From positions 558,001-622,000 of the forward strand of contig NC_013037.1 in assembly GCF_000023125.1 (NCBI RefSeq): a DNA stretch of 64,000 nucleotides, written 5' to 3'. Numbering within the stretch: the first letter of the stretch is position 1; every line of letters starts with the position of its first letter. The translations under genes and the position numbers were made by a program. Below the pieces are notes generated by a model. It had not been told where the DNA came from, searched no databases, and saw only the letters and a program-made list of their open reading frames with translations. This document shows positions 52,184-60,716 of the stretch, in pieces. Origin of the DNA: Dyadobacter fermentans DSM 18053 (lineage in GTDB: Bacteria; Bacteroidota; Bacteroidia; Cytophagales; Spirosomataceae).

Positions 52184-52918
52184 ATGCAAGTGCCCAACAA
52201 GAAAAACCTTTTTTTTTCGTTTTTGTTTCTCGCTTCTCTGGCCCCGATGATGGCGTTTTCTGCCAATCAGAAGGAGCTCAAAACGGCTGATTCTCTGTTC
52301 GCTATCGCCAGGTACCCCGAAGCCCAAACATTGTATAAAAAAAATTTCAGCCTCTCCGAAAAAAATGGCCAGGCGCTGCTTTTGAAGCTCGCTTTCCTCG
52401 CAGAGAAAACCAACAATTATACCGATTGCCTATTTTACCTCAGCAAACTTGCCCTCGTGCAGCCTTCCAGGCACCTTTTTGAAAAAATGGACAAGCTCGC
52501 CAAAGAACAAAATCTAAGTGGCTATGAATTCGACGATTACAACTATTTCATAATTTTTTATCGAAAATATGGTGATTACATTCCGATATTGCTTTTAACT
52601 TTGGGCACCTATATAGTTGTCATAATGGTTACAAAGACACGTAGGAAGGAACCCATTTTGCAGATCCACAAGATTTCGATCATCGTTTATCTGCTCGCGT
52701 TGCTGGGAATACTAAATGTACCATCCCTTTATCAAACGTGCATCATAGTGAATGAAAACACCTTCCTGCGCGATGAACCGTCGTCAGCGGCCGGGGTGGT
52801 GGAAAAGGTAGGAAAAGGGCATAAACTGACGATAATCGGGTCTGTTGACCACTGGGACCGGGTCATCTGGAATAACCGGATCGTTTATATCCGGAAAAGT
52901 GATCTTTGGAATATATGA
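52184..52918 (+). CDS. TPR-like protein with two membrane helices and C-terminal SH3b domain
   Basis: A 244-residue protein. After a signal-like segment (FFSFLFLASLAPMMAFSA) there is a TPR-like helical part (ADSLFAIARYPEAQTLYKKNF), then two membrane helices (IPILLLTLGTYIVVIMV and ISIIVYLLALLGIL), then an SH3b domain (NTFLRDEPSSAAGVVEKVGKGHKLT, trimmed: TFLRDEPSSAAGVVEKV). The layout resembles BatE-like proteins of Bacteroidota, but other Bat genes are absent, so it is only a structural likeness. It starts 100 bases after the broken tRNA. Confidence 0.65.
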   Translation: MQVPNKKNLFFSFLFLASLAPMMAFSANQKELKTADSLFAIARYPEAQTLYKKNFSLSEKNGQALLLKLAFLAEKTNNYTDCLFYLSKLALVQPSRHLFEKMDKLAKEQNLSGYEFDDYNYFIIFYRKYGDYIPILLLTLGTYIVVIMVTKTRRKEPILQIHKISIIVYLLALLGILNVPSLYQTCIIVNENTFLRDEPSSAAGVVEKVGKGHKLTIIGSVDHWDRVIWNNRIVYIRKSDLWNI

Positions 52919-52935
52919 CAGCAAACTGGTATCAT

Positions 52936-52967
52936 TTTTGCAGGATTTAAGTTTGTATGTATATTTA
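52936..52967 (+). promoter_or_regulatory. Candidate Bacteroidetes-type promoter of the CHRD gene
   Basis: TTTTG (ending at 52940) and TATATTTA (52960-52967) are separated by 19 bases, close to the TTTG-N19-TAnnTTTG pattern of the Bacteroidota primary sigma factor. The CHRD-gene ATG follows at 52995. Confidence 0.45.
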
Positions 52968-52994
52968 GGAATAAAATTTTTAATTTAACGCTGT

Positions 52995-53456
52995 ATGAAA
53001 AAGCCAATGAAACGTTATTTACTATTAATCGCAGGAGTTTTGATGTTAGGATTTGTAACTTCCTGTAAAGAGGAAGGGCCTCACAAAGATGACATTGTGA
53101 AGTTCTCGGCTGTAATCAATAGTGCCCCAACGGTTCCAAAGGCTACGTCGTCAGCACAAGGTACCGGTGTATTTGAGTACAACAAGAACACCATGGAGCT
53201 GAAATACAACGTCAACTTCCAGAATATCACCCCCACTTCCGTGACCCTGAACGTGGCCAACCCGGCATGGGAAAGAGGCCCGATCATTCAGACATTGTCT
53301 GAAAACCCAACCGGACAGGTTACAGGAACAGTTAAACTGAACACCGAGCAGCAAACTCAGCTTGTAGTAGGCATGATGTACATCAACGTTCCTACGGAGC
53401 AAAATCCTTACGGGGAAATCCGTGGACAGATCATCGCCGACAAGTTCGAAGAATAA
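52995..53456 (+). CDS. CHRD-domain lipoprotein
   Basis: A 153-residue lipoprotein (lipobox GFVTSC, Cys24) with one CHRD domain: DIVKFSAVINSAP, GTGVFEYNKNTMELKYNVNF and the closing NPYGEIRGQI, which is the domain's most typical piece. CHRD domains occur in chordin and in many bacterial exported proteins; the function in bacteria is unknown. It is an independent transcription unit with its own promoter-like sequence and terminator. Confidence 0.85.
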   Translation: MKKPMKRYLLLIAGVLMLGFVTSCKEEGPHKDDIVKFSAVINSAPTVPKATSSAQGTGVFEYNKNTMELKYNVNFQNITPTSVTLNVANPAWERGPIIQTLSENPTGQVTGTVKLNTEQQTQLVVGMMYINVPTEQNPYGEIRGQIIADKFEE

Positions 53457-53472
53457 GCTTTGATATCACATG

Positions 53473-53509
53473 AAAAAGGCTTTCGGGGGCGATCCTGAAA
53501 GCCTTTTTT
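53473..53509. terminator. Bidirectional terminator
   Basis: AAAAAGGCTTTC (53473-53484) pairs with GAAAGCCTTTTT (from 53497) and gives T runs in both directions. It lies between the convergent CHRD and DEAD-box genes. Confidence 0.85.
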
Positions 53510-53513
53510 ATTG

Positions 53514-54755
53514 CTATTTCTTCCCTTTCTTCTTCTGCCTCGACTCGAATGCCTCGATTTCCCGCATCAGCGCACCCAGGTCGTCGGTGGTGTCGGTGGT
53601 GAATTCGAGCGTTTCTGCGTAGTCTTCGGCGGTTAGTTTCACCACGGCAATGGGCTTGTCGAGGTATTGCTGGATCTCGTCGAGTAACGGTTTTTCTTCT
53701 TCACTGCAAAATGACACCGCAATGCCCTTCTGCATGCCCCGCCCGGTACGGCCTACCCGGTGAACGTAACTCTCGGGCTGTTCGGGCAGATCGTAGTTGA
53801 TCACGTAATCCACATTCGGAATATCGATGCCGCGGGCGCTCACGTCGGTGGCAATCAAAATTTTTACATTTCCTTTCTTGAACTCATTCATGGCCGTCAG
53901 GCGGTCCGATTGCTGCTTGTCGCCATGAATGGTGAGGCTTTTGATTTCCATGCGTTCGAGCGCATTGAACACACGTTCGGCGCGAACCTTGGTGCGAACG
54001 AACACGAGGATTTTTTTATCGGCATTCTGCCGGATCACGCGTTCGAGAAAGAACCGCTTGTCGTCCATCGCCACGAATGCAACCGAGTGGTCGATGTTCT
54101 TCGCCACGGGATTTTTGGGGGAGATCTGAATGCGGATCGCGTTTCTCACGAGCGAGTATGCCAGTTTCTTGATCTTTTCATCGATCGTCGCCGAGAAAAA
54201 CAGCGTTTGCCGCCGCTTGGGCAGATGCCGGATCAGGTCCTGAATATCTTTGATGAACCCCAGGTCGAGCATATGGTCGGCCTCGTCGAGAATGAGCGTA
54301 TCCACGCGGTCGAGGCGGATGTGGCCCTGGCTCACGAGGTCGAACATTCGTCCCGGGGTCGAAACGAGTATGTCGATGCCTTTTTCCAGCTTCGCGATCT
54401 GCGGGCCTTGCTCCACGCCGCCGAACACGCTGAATGTCTTCACTTTCGTATATCTCGAAATGCTGCTGAACACCTCGGCAATCTGAATGGCCAGCTCCCG
54501 CGTAGGGACCATTACCACGCATTTGATGCCTTCCGAGCGGCTCGACGACTTCTGTTTATGCAGTTTATCAATCACCGGGATCGCGAAAGCAGCCGTCTTT
54601 CCGGTGCCCGTCTGGGCAATCGCCAGTACATCTTCCCCCTTCATCACCGCCGGAATCGCCTTGAACTGAATGTCCGTCGGCTTCTTAAACCCGGCCGCTT
54701 CCAGGCTCCGCTTGATCTCCGCGGCAATAGGGTAATCATCAAATTTCATAAGCAA
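53514..54755 (-). CDS. DEAD-box RNA helicase (RhlE-like)
   Basis: A 413-residue helicase with all core motifs: Q motif (GFKKPTDIQFKAIP), motif I AQTGTGKT at residues 47-54, PTRELA, DEAD in LILDEADHMLD, SAT in FFSATID, and HRVGRTGR near the end. The tail after the core is short and Lys-rich (FESRQKKKGKK). It unwinds RNA with ATP and probably helps ribosome assembly or mRNA turnover, especially in the cold; the exact target is unknown. Residue 3 (ATG 54749) is an equally likely start. Confidence 0.95.
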   Translation of the reverse strand: MLMKFDDYPIAAEIKRSLEAAGFKKPTDIQFKAIPAVMKGEDVLAIAQTGTGKTAAFAIPVIDKLHKQKSSSRSEGIKCVVMVPTRELAIQIAEVFSSISRYTKVKTFSVFGGVEQGPQIAKLEKGIDILVSTPGRMFDLVSQGHIRLDRVDTLILDEADHMLDLGFIKDIQDLIRHLPKRRQTLFFSATIDEKIKKLAYSLVRNAIRIQISPKNPVAKNIDHSVAFVAMDDKRFFLERVIRQNADKKILVFVRTKVRAERVFNALERMEIKSLTIHGDKQQSDRLTAMNEFKKGNVKILIATDVSARGIDIPNVDYVINYDLPEQPESYVHRVGRTGRGMQKGIAVSFCSEEEKPLLDEIQQYLDKPIAVVKLTAEDYAETLEFTTDTTDDLGALMREIEAFESRQKKKGKK

Positions 54756-54838
54756 ATAATGGGGCAGACCGGCGCCGGCCTGCCCTTCGTTTTAATGGGA
54801 ACGCAAAGATAACCGGTTATCCGGCAATGCATGATTAA

Positions 54839-55138
54839 TTATAGGCCTGTCTCGTAAAACCGGAGGCGGTTGCGAAGCGATGCAATTTCCCGGTCGAGAT
54901 GCTCGATACGGCCCAGCAGGCTCTGGATCGCCTCGATGCCTTCCAGATTAATGTCCAGGTCGTGATGCAGGCGGATGATCCTTTCGATCCGGTGAAGCTG
55001 CGGAATCTGCAAAAAACGGGTATTGTCCACGATCACCGTGTCGATCAGGTCGTGTTCCTGCAATGACTCAACAAATGCATATTCCACATTGTAATTCGTG
55101 CAGAATACCTCGATAGCAATCAATTGATCATTTTCCAT
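54839..55138 (-). CDS. cbpM: Chaperone modulator CbpM
   Basis: A 99-residue MerR-like helical protein. Typical CbpM segments are visible: LIAIEVFCTNYNVEYAFVES, FLQIPQLHRIERIIRLHHDL, and the closing coiled coil IEHLDREIASLRNRL. CbpM binds CbpA and inhibits its co-chaperone and DNA-binding activity. The gene starts seven bases after the cbpA stop, so both come from one message. Confidence 0.9.
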   Translation of the reverse strand: MENDQLIAIEVFCTNYNVEYAFVESLQEHDLIDTVIVDNTRFLQIPQLHRIERIIRLHHDLDINLEGIEAIQSLLGRIEHLDREIASLRNRLRFYETGL

Positions 55139-55145
55139 ATCGTTT

Positions 55146-56021
55146 TCAGGATTTAGACAATTCTGTAAACAACTCTTTCTGCCGGTCGGTCAGGTTGGTG
55201 GGGATCTTTACATCGAATGTTACATACAAATCGCCGAACTGCCCTTCCTTTTTGTACACAGGAAAACCTTTGCCTTTCAGTCGCACTACACTTCCGTTTT
55301 GCGTTTCGGCCTTTACGGGCAGTTTCACTTTACCGCTTAATGTCTCCACCACGATTTCGCCGCCGAGAATGGCCGTGTAAAGGTCGAGGTCGACTTTCAA
55401 ATGCAGGTCATTGCCCGATCTCCGGAACTGGTCGTCCGTGCCCACCGAAAATGTAATGTACAGATCGCCGTTCGGCCCGCCGTTGCTTCCCGGTCCGCCG
55501 TGGCCTGTGATCTTGATCGTCTGCCCGTTTTCGACGCCCGCGGGCACGGTAATACGGATGTTTCTGCCGTTCACCGTAAGTGTTTGCTTGTGCGTTTCAT
55601 AGGCGTCGCGCAGGCCGAGGTGGATTTCCGCCTGGTAATCCTGGCCACGGAAACGCGTCTGGCGGCCGCCGCCGAATCCGGAACCGAACATCGACTCGAA
55701 GAAATCGGAAAAGCCCTCGTTGCCGCCGCCGAACCACTGACCTTCCTGCGCGCCGGCCTGGCTGCGGGCCTGCCGCGCGCGTTCGAACTCCTCGCTGTGC
55801 TGCCAATCCTTCCCGTACTTGTCGTACTTCTTCCTTTTTTCAGGATCGCTCAGCACTTCGTTGGCCTCGTTCAACTCCTTGAATTTTTTCTCGGCTTCCT
55901 TGTCGTTCGGGTTCAGATCGGGGTGGTACTTCCTGGCCAGCTTTCTGTATGCATTCTTAATGGCCTTATCATCGGCATTCTTATCGATTCCCAGAATTTG
56001 ATAATAATCTACAAAAGCCAT
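55146..56021 (-). CDS. cbpA: DnaJ-like co-chaperone CbpA
   Basis: A 291-residue J-domain protein. The J domain (residues 1-70) has the HPD motif at 33-35 ([10 protein letters not shown]), followed by a Gly/Phe-rich linker (about 85-125) and two C-terminal substrate-binding beta domains ([34 protein letters not shown]). There is no zinc-finger domain, which fits CbpA rather than DnaJ. It stimulates DnaK ATPase. It is the first gene of the cbpA-cbpM pair. Confidence 0.93.
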   Translation of the reverse strand: MAFVDYYQILGIDKNADDKAIKNAYRKLARKYHPDLNPNDKEAEKKFKELNEANEVLSDPEKRKKYDKYGKDWQHSEEFERARQARSQAGAQEGQWFGGGNEGFSDFFESMFGSGFGGGRQTRFRGQDYQAEIHLGLRDAYETHKQTLTVNGRNIRITVPAGVENGQTIKITGHGGPGSNGGPNGDLYITFSVGTDDQFRRSGNDLHLKVDLDLYTAILGGEIVVETLSGKVKLPVKAETQNGSVVRLKGKGFPVYKKEGQFGDLYVTFDVKIPTNLTDRQKELFTELSKS

Positions 56022-56066
56022 AACTATCCAGTCTGTTGAAGTGAATAATGTCTAAAATAGTCGCTT

Positions 56067-56288
56067 CTACTTTCGTTCCTGCATTTTCAGGTACAAATCT
56101 TCCACTTTCTTGCGTGCCCAGGGTGTTTTTCTCAAAAAATTGAGGCTCGATTTCACGCTCGGCTCGTGCTGAAAGCTATTGATATTCACATAATAACCCA
56201 TTTGCTCCCAGCCGTAGTAGTCTACCAGTTCGTTCAGAATGGCTTCCAGCGTCTTGCCGTGAAGCGGGTTATTCGGTTGAGATTCCAT
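56067..56288 (-). CDS. VF530-family DNA-binding protein
   Basis: A 73-residue protein with the complete VF530 (DUF2132) pattern: [32 protein letters not shown] and [17 protein letters not shown]. The name-giving Vibrio protein has a DNA-binding-like helical fold; function is unknown. It lies 45 bases upstream of cbpA on the same strand, with possible co-transcription. Confidence 0.9.
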   Translation of the reverse strand: MESQPNNPLHGKTLEAILNELVDYYGWEQMGYYVNINSFQHEPSVKSSLNFLRKTPWARKKVEDLYLKMQERK

Positions 56289-56387
56289 ACCTGCCTTTTA
56301 AAAATGTTGCGATGCGTTTTAAAGTAGATTTCTGTGCATAAATAATTATTATGCAGGTTGATTAGTTCAAAACCTAAAACCTGTCCG

Positions 56388-57371
56388 ATGGATCAGATCA
56401 AATGGGGTATTATCGGTTGCGGCAACGTGACTGAGGTAAAAAGCGGTCCGGCATTCAGTAAAGTGCCCAATTCTTCATTGGTAGCCGTAATGCGCCGCGA
56501 TGGCGCGCTCGCAAAGGACTACGCCGAACGCCACGGCGTGGCCAAATGGTACGACGATGCCGACGCGCTCATCAACGACCCCGACGTGAATGCCGTTTAC
56601 ATCGCCACTCCGCCCGATGCGCACGAAAGCCTGGCCATCCGGGCCATGCAGGCCGGAAAGCCGGTATACATCGAAAAGCCCATGGCCCGGAACGCCGCCG
56701 AATGCGACCGGATCAATGCGGAAAGCAAACGGACGGGCGTGCCCGTATTTGTGGCCTACTACCGTCGCTCGCTGGATTACTTCCTGAAAGTGAAGGAATT
56801 GATTGATAAAAAAGTGATCGGGGATATCCGCTATATCGACATTTGCCTGCAATGGCAGCCGTACGACGAGGAGGTAGGGCCGGATGCGAAGCCTCGCTGG
56901 CGCGTCAAACCGGAGATTTCCGGCGGCGGGCATTTCCACGACCTGGCCTCGCACCAGTTCGACCTGCTCGAATTCATCTTCGGCCCGATCAAGCACGCGT
57001 CGGGCATTGCACGCAACCAGGCGGGCCTGTACGAGGCGGACGATATCGTGGTCGCCAATTTCGAGTTCGAATCGGGCGTGTTGGGCAAGGGCAGCTGGTG
57101 CTACACGGTGGATAAGGACCAGCGCGAGGACCAAACGCAGATCATCGGTTCAAAGGGACGCATTACCTTTTCGTTTTTCGAAAAGTTCGACATTCACCTG
57201 GAAACGGGGGAGGGGATCGAAGTCTTTCACATTCCCTACCCGCAGCATGTGCAGCAACCGCTCATCGCTTCCATCGTGGCAGAACTGCGCGGCGAAGGTA
57301 AGAGCCCGAGCAGCGGCGACACGGGTGCACGGGCGAGCCTGATCATGGACCGCATCACCAGGAAGCAATAA
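56388..57371 (+). CDS. Gfo/Idh/MocA-family oxidoreductase
   Basis: A 327-residue dehydrogenase. The ATG at 56388 gives the usual Rossmann start IKWGIIGCGNVTEVKSGPAF. Further marks are VYIATPPDAHESLAI, the EKPMARNAAEC motif with the catalytic Lys (EKP), and GGGHFHDLASHQFDLLEFIFG, which contains the GGG..D..H cofactor/substrate motif. These enzymes oxidise or reduce sugars and related polyols with NAD(P). Substrate is unknown. No signal peptide is seen, so cytoplasmic. Confidence 0.92.
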   Translation: MDQIKWGIIGCGNVTEVKSGPAFSKVPNSSLVAVMRRDGALAKDYAERHGVAKWYDDADALINDPDVNAVYIATPPDAHESLAIRAMQAGKPVYIEKPMARNAAECDRINAESKRTGVPVFVAYYRRSLDYFLKVKELIDKKVIGDIRYIDICLQWQPYDEEVGPDAKPRWRVKPEISGGGHFHDLASHQFDLLEFIFGPIKHASGIARNQAGLYEADDIVVANFEFESGVLGKGSWCYTVDKDQREDQTQIIGSKGRITFSFFEKFDIHLETGEGIEVFHIPYPQHVQQPLIASIVAELRGEGKSPSSGDTGARASLIMDRITRKQ

Positions 57372-57447
57372 TTTTCCGGCGCCGGATACAAATACCGGCC
57401 CTGTTGCAGTTATTTAAAAGATTTACCTACTCTAAAATCCGATACTC

Positions 57448-57561
57448 ATGGCCAAAGGAAAAAACCTGGACAAGGGGAGCACTAAAAAAGAGGCGACCAA
57501 ATCCCTGAAAGAAAAAAGAGCCGATAAAAAGGCGAAAAAGGACAACAAGAAGGAATACTAA
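57448..57561 (+). CDS. 37-residue lysine-rich protein
   Basis: ATG at 57448 opens a 37-codon frame with strongly biased composition: 17 or so Lys residues, plus Asp, Glu and Ala (MAKGKNLDKGSTKKEATK, then LKEKRADKKAKKDNKKEY). Very small, basic proteins like this are often seen in Cytophagales genomes and may bind nucleic acid. The perfect terminator after it supports a real transcript. No function can be given. Confidence 0.6.
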   Translation: MAKGKNLDKGSTKKEATKSLKEKRADKKAKKDNKKEY

Positions 57562-57583
57562 ACCTTCCTAGGCGTCCTTCCCG

Positions 57584-57616
57584 AATGGCTCCCGCATAAG
57601 CAATGCGGGAGCCATT
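57584..57616. terminator. Perfect 14-bp hairpin terminator
   Basis: Arms at 57584-57597 and 57603-57616 pair exactly with a five-base loop, followed by TCGATTTT. It separates the convergent small Lys-rich gene and the secreted-protein gene at 57623. Confidence 0.85.
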
Positions 57617-57622
57617 TCGATT

Positions 57623-57922
57623 TTAGTAGATCTCCCGGTTGGTTTTATATTTGGCAAGCCGCTTCCGTGAACGGACGATTTTCGAGTGGATCTTGTTCTT
57701 TTCGTCGGGCGTGAGAATGTCGTCGGCCAACGCCTTTTCGATCGCCAGCTCAATCGCACTCCGCTCTTTTTTCAGCTTGGCGTACTCGTTAGCGGTCAGT
57801 TTTTTGCTTTTGTATGCCGCTTCGACCTGCCCGTTGAGCTTCCGGAGTTCGGCTTTGAAATTCTGCGAATGCGCGTTCTGGAATATAAAAAGTGTGAGAA
57901 TGCTGGCAAGAAATACTTTCAT
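57623..57922 (-). CDS. Small secreted helical protein
   Basis: The ATG at 57922 gives a 99-residue protein with a signal peptide (KVFLASILTLFIFQNAHSQ); longer readings upstream lack it. The mature part is a charged, almost wholly helical hairpin (KAELRKLNGQVEAAYKSKKL, EKALADDILTPDEKNKIHSK), similar in style to periplasmic chaperone-like or EF-hand-like small proteins (DDILTPDEKNK). Family not recognised. Confidence 0.6.
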   Translation of the reverse strand: MKVFLASILTLFIFQNAHSQNFKAELRKLNGQVEAAYKSKKLTANEYAKLKKERSAIELAIEKALADDILTPDEKNKIHSKIVRSRKRLAKYKTNREIY

Positions 57923-58091
57923 GGCGGTGAGGAACGTGCTGTTTTTGAGGTTTGAAACTGATGCGAATATAAACCGGCTTACATAAACAGTGCCAGCCGG
58001 GCTTAGTGACTGGTGCAGATACTTGCGCAAGTTTCGGGTTGGCTGCCAAGCCTGCGGAGGCCAAATTTGTATCAACAAATTAAATAATCCA

Positions 58092-58961
58092 ATGAACCAG
58101 CAAGCTTATAACTACGACAAAATCGCCAAAGCCATCGAATACATCGTGGCGAATGCGAAAGAACAGCCCACGCTCACCGAGGTGGCCGACGAAGTCAGCA
58201 TCAGCCAATTCCATTTCCAGCGCCTGTTTTCCGAATGGGCCGGTGTAAGTCCCAAGAAGTTTCTGCAATACATCACGGCCGGTTATCTTAAAGACCGCAT
58301 TCGCGAGTCGACCAGCCTTGCCGAACTGGCGGAATCGGCCGGGTTATCAAGCCAGAGCCGGGTGTACGACCATTTCATTTCCATCGAGGGCGTGACGCCG
58401 CAGGAATATAAGACCGCCGGTAAGGGGCTGGTAATCAGTTATGGTTTTCATGAAACTCCGTTTGGTGATTGCTTCATCGCCGCCACTGAACGGGGCATTT
58501 GCGCAATGGCCTTTGTGGACGAAGCCACCCGCGATATGCAGTTGATCGAACTGGCAAGAAAGTGGCATTATGCGACCATTCGCCCTGATCAACAGCTCAC
58601 GGCCGGCTATATCGGGCGCATTTTTAAGCCAGCCGGCCAGTCGCTCGAAAAGCTGCCGTTGCTTGTGCAGGGCACCAATTTTCAGCTCAAAGTGTGGGAA
58701 GCATTGCTAAGCATTCCACAAGGCGCCGTGACCACCTATCAGCAGATCGCCGAGCGGATCGGGCATCCGAAAGCAGTACGGGCCGTGGGCTCGGCCGTGG
58801 GCGATAATCCGGTCGCTTACATTATTCCATGTCACCGGGTGATCCGTAAAGAAGGCGTTTTGGGCGAATACCGCTGGGGCAGCCTGCGCAAAAAAGCATT
58901 GATCGGTTGGGAGGCAGCCCGTCAGGATGAGGAATATTTTGCACAGAAACAACCGCTTTGA
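58092..58961 (+). CDS. Ada-like protein: AraC HTH fused to O6-methylguanine-DNA methyltransferase
   Basis: A 289-residue fusion. Residues about 10-105 are an AraC-type helix-turn-helix (LTEVADEVSISQFHFQRLFSEW trimmed: VADEVSISQFHFQRLF; LAELAESAGLSSQSRVYDHF). The rest is an MGMT domain with active-site PCHR (IIPCHRVIRKEG) and the RAVGSAVGDNP motif. The N-terminal zinc domain of full Ada is absent, so this is the shorter type. It repairs O6-methylguanine and may regulate its own gene. The start ATG at 58092 is preferred to a longer reading from 57990. Confidence 0.93.
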   Translation: MNQQAYNYDKIAKAIEYIVANAKEQPTLTEVADEVSISQFHFQRLFSEWAGVSPKKFLQYITAGYLKDRIRESTSLAELAESAGLSSQSRVYDHFISIEGVTPQEYKTAGKGLVISYGFHETPFGDCFIAATERGICAMAFVDEATRDMQLIELARKWHYATIRPDQQLTAGYIGRIFKPAGQSLEKLPLLVQGTNFQLKVWEALLSIPQGAVTTYQQIAERIGHPKAVRAVGSAVGDNPVAYIIPCHRVIRKEGVLGEYRWGSLRKKALIGWEAARQDEEYFAQKQPL

Positions 58962-59099
58962 AATAGTATAAAAAATATAAATTGTCATGATAATGGATTG
59001 TATGACAATTCGGTAGGCAGGAGCTAATGAAATTTTTCCGTGTTGGACTGATTATGGATAGTTGGTTTGCAAACTATTAACCATAATCAAAACGTCAAC

Positions 59100-59705
59100 A
59101 TGAAAAAGAAACTAATCCTTTCGCTGGCCGTTCTCGCCCTGATGGTTGCGGGCACTTCGGCAAGTTTTGCACAGTTTTCACTCGGATTGCAAGGTGGTGT
59201 CGCCAAATCTAATGTAGAAGATTCGAAAACGATTGCAGGTGGTGGTGTGAACTTGCGTGTGTTTGCCTCGCCGCAATTCGCGATAGGGGTGGCCGGTAAG
59301 ATTTACGCCGATGGAAGCGACTACCGCGTAGCCGGACAAACGCTGAGCAGCACCGGAACGCTGATGCCCGTAACAGGTACTTTGGACTATTTCTTCACCG
59401 ACGGCGTGATTCGTCCGTACATTGGTGGTGACGCCGGGGTGTATTTCTCGAAATACAAAGCGAAATGGAACGGTGAAACCGTGCTGGAATCGTCTACACG
59501 CAGCAACTTCGGTACAGCGCCGAGAGCAGGTATCTTGTTCGCATTCGGTAACCTGGGTATCCAGGTGGAAGGTATTTACCACTTCGTGTTCGGCAACAAA
59601 AACCACGCGTCGGACACTGGTTCGCCAAACAACATCGACTTTGAATCCACTTCGAAATTCGGCGGTGTGAACGTCGGGATCATTTTCGGGTTGGGTGGCA
59701 AATAA
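59100..59705 (+). CDS. Small outer-membrane beta-barrel protein
   Basis: A 201-residue protein with a signal peptide (LILSLAVLALMVAGTSASFA) and an OmpW/PorT-like eight-stranded-barrel style sequence: FSLGLQGGVAKSN, GGGVNLRVFASPQFAIGVAG, YIGGDAGVYFSKY and closing GGVNVGIIFGLGGK. The ATG at 59100 gives a proper signal; an upstream TTG does not. Role unknown. A strong terminator follows. Confidence 0.8.
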   Translation: MKKKLILSLAVLALMVAGTSASFAQFSLGLQGGVAKSNVEDSKTIAGGGVNLRVFASPQFAIGVAGKIYADGSDYRVAGQTLSSTGTLMPVTGTLDYFFTDGVIRPYIGGDAGVYFSKYKAKWNGETVLESSTRSNFGTAPRAGILFAFGNLGIQVEGIYHFVFGNKNHASDTGSPNNIDFESTSKFGGVNVGIIFGLGGK

Positions 59706-59728
59706 GCACTCATTATGCCAAACATTGG

Positions 59729-59754
59729 AACGCGCCTCAACGGCGCGTTTTTTT
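59729..59754 (+). terminator. Rho-independent terminator
   Basis: AACGCGCC (59729-59736) pairs with GGCGCGTT (59742-59749), loop of five, followed by a seven-T run. Confidence 0.9.
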
Positions 59755-59804
59755 GTTGTAATGCATTCCCGCCTTAACTTGCCCGCTCATTTACCTGACC
59801 CGAA

Positions 59805-60716
59805 TTGGCAGAACAAATACTCTTTCCTGAACAAATCTGCAACCGCCTTGCGGCCATGGGATTCCAATGCATGCCTGCGAGCGGAACGGATCCTGCCTTG
59901 CCGGTCATTGAAGTAGCTGATGGCCGTGGAGCGCCGATGAAGATCTTTCCGGTAGCGCTCAATGCATGGCGCCACGCGCAGCAAACCGGGTTGCCGGATC
60001 GTTTGGCCGGGCTTCTGGCGAACGCCCGGGGCGGGGGACATCAGGCTGTGGTGCTTTGGGAAGACTATTGGATCGCACGCAATGCCATTGTATTGTCCCG
60101 TGTTGCGGCTATGCTGGGCCGCTCCGCCAGGATTCCCGCCCGCCTCACGCAGGTGCGCCGGATTGATAAAGCGGCCACGGAGCAATTTCTGACTGCGAAT
60201 CATTTGAATGGAAATGTGTCGTCCAAGTTCCGGTACGGGCTTTTTCTTCCGGCGCGCTACTTCCGTGTCCTTCCGGCAGAATTTCCCGTGGACCGGTCTG
60301 CGGACGAGCTTCTGGTGGCGGTGTCCACATTCAGCAACGCCCGCATTTTCATGCAAAAAAGCAAACCATTCCGCTCGCATGAGCTGATCCGCTTTGCGAG
60401 TCTGGCGGGGACGAACGTGGTGGGAGCGTTTGATAAATTGTTAAAGGCATTCATCCTGGAAAAGCAGCCGGACGACATTATGACCTACGCAGATCTTGAA
60501 TGGTCCGACGGGCGCAGTTACCGGCAGCTCGGTTTCGAAGCCAAAGGCACCATTGCGCCGCGGCCCGTGTATTTGAATTTGAATGAAATGGCGCGCTCAA
60601 ACCGGCCTGTTGGCATGGATATGGCTTCCCAGACGGACGATTTTATGCAGATATCCAACCTGGGCAGTATTAAATATGTAAAAACCTTTCCTAATGCATT
60701 GCCGGATGAAAACTGA
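59805..60716 (+). CDS. Unrecognised protein, overlaps miaA
   Basis: A 303-residue cytoplasmic protein from a TTG start at 59805; an in-frame stop at 59796-59798 leaves no ATG nearer than codon 18. The C-terminal part has a DLEWSDGRSYRQLGFEAKG segment, which is like the endonuclease-associated domain of some phage/homing-type proteins (pattern D-x-x-x-S-x-G-x-x-Y-x-x-x-G-F). I cannot assign a family. The gene overlaps the start of miaA by 23 bases, so it is translated in the same message. Confidence 0.6.
   Translation: MAEQILFPEQICNRLAAMGFQCMPASGTDPALPVIEVADGRGAPMKIFPVALNAWRHAQQTGLPDRLAGLLANARGGGHQAVVLWEDYWIARNAIVLSRVAAMLGRSARIPARLTQVRRIDKAATEQFLTANHLNGNVSSKFRYGLFLPARYFRVLPAEFPVDRSADELLVAVSTFSNARIFMQKSKPFRSHELIRFASLAGTNVVGAFDKLLKAFILEKQPDDIMTYADLEWSDGRSYRQLGFEAKGTIAPRPVYLNLNEMARSNRPVGMDMASQTDDFMQISNLGSIKYVKTFPNALPDEN

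Noticed and set aside
53760..54812. Long plus-strand ORF (350 codons) opposite the DEAD-box helicase
   Set aside because: It is the antisense shadow of a gene with all helicase motifs; its sequence is His/Glu/Arg-rich without any domain.
55401..56039. Plus-strand ORF opposite cbpA
   Set aside because: Antisense shadow caused by high GC at third codon positions of cbpA.
56475..57134. Minus-strand ORF of 219 codons opposite the Gfo/Idh/MocA gene
   Set aside because: Antisense shadow; no motif and no start signal, while the plus strand has complete family motifs.
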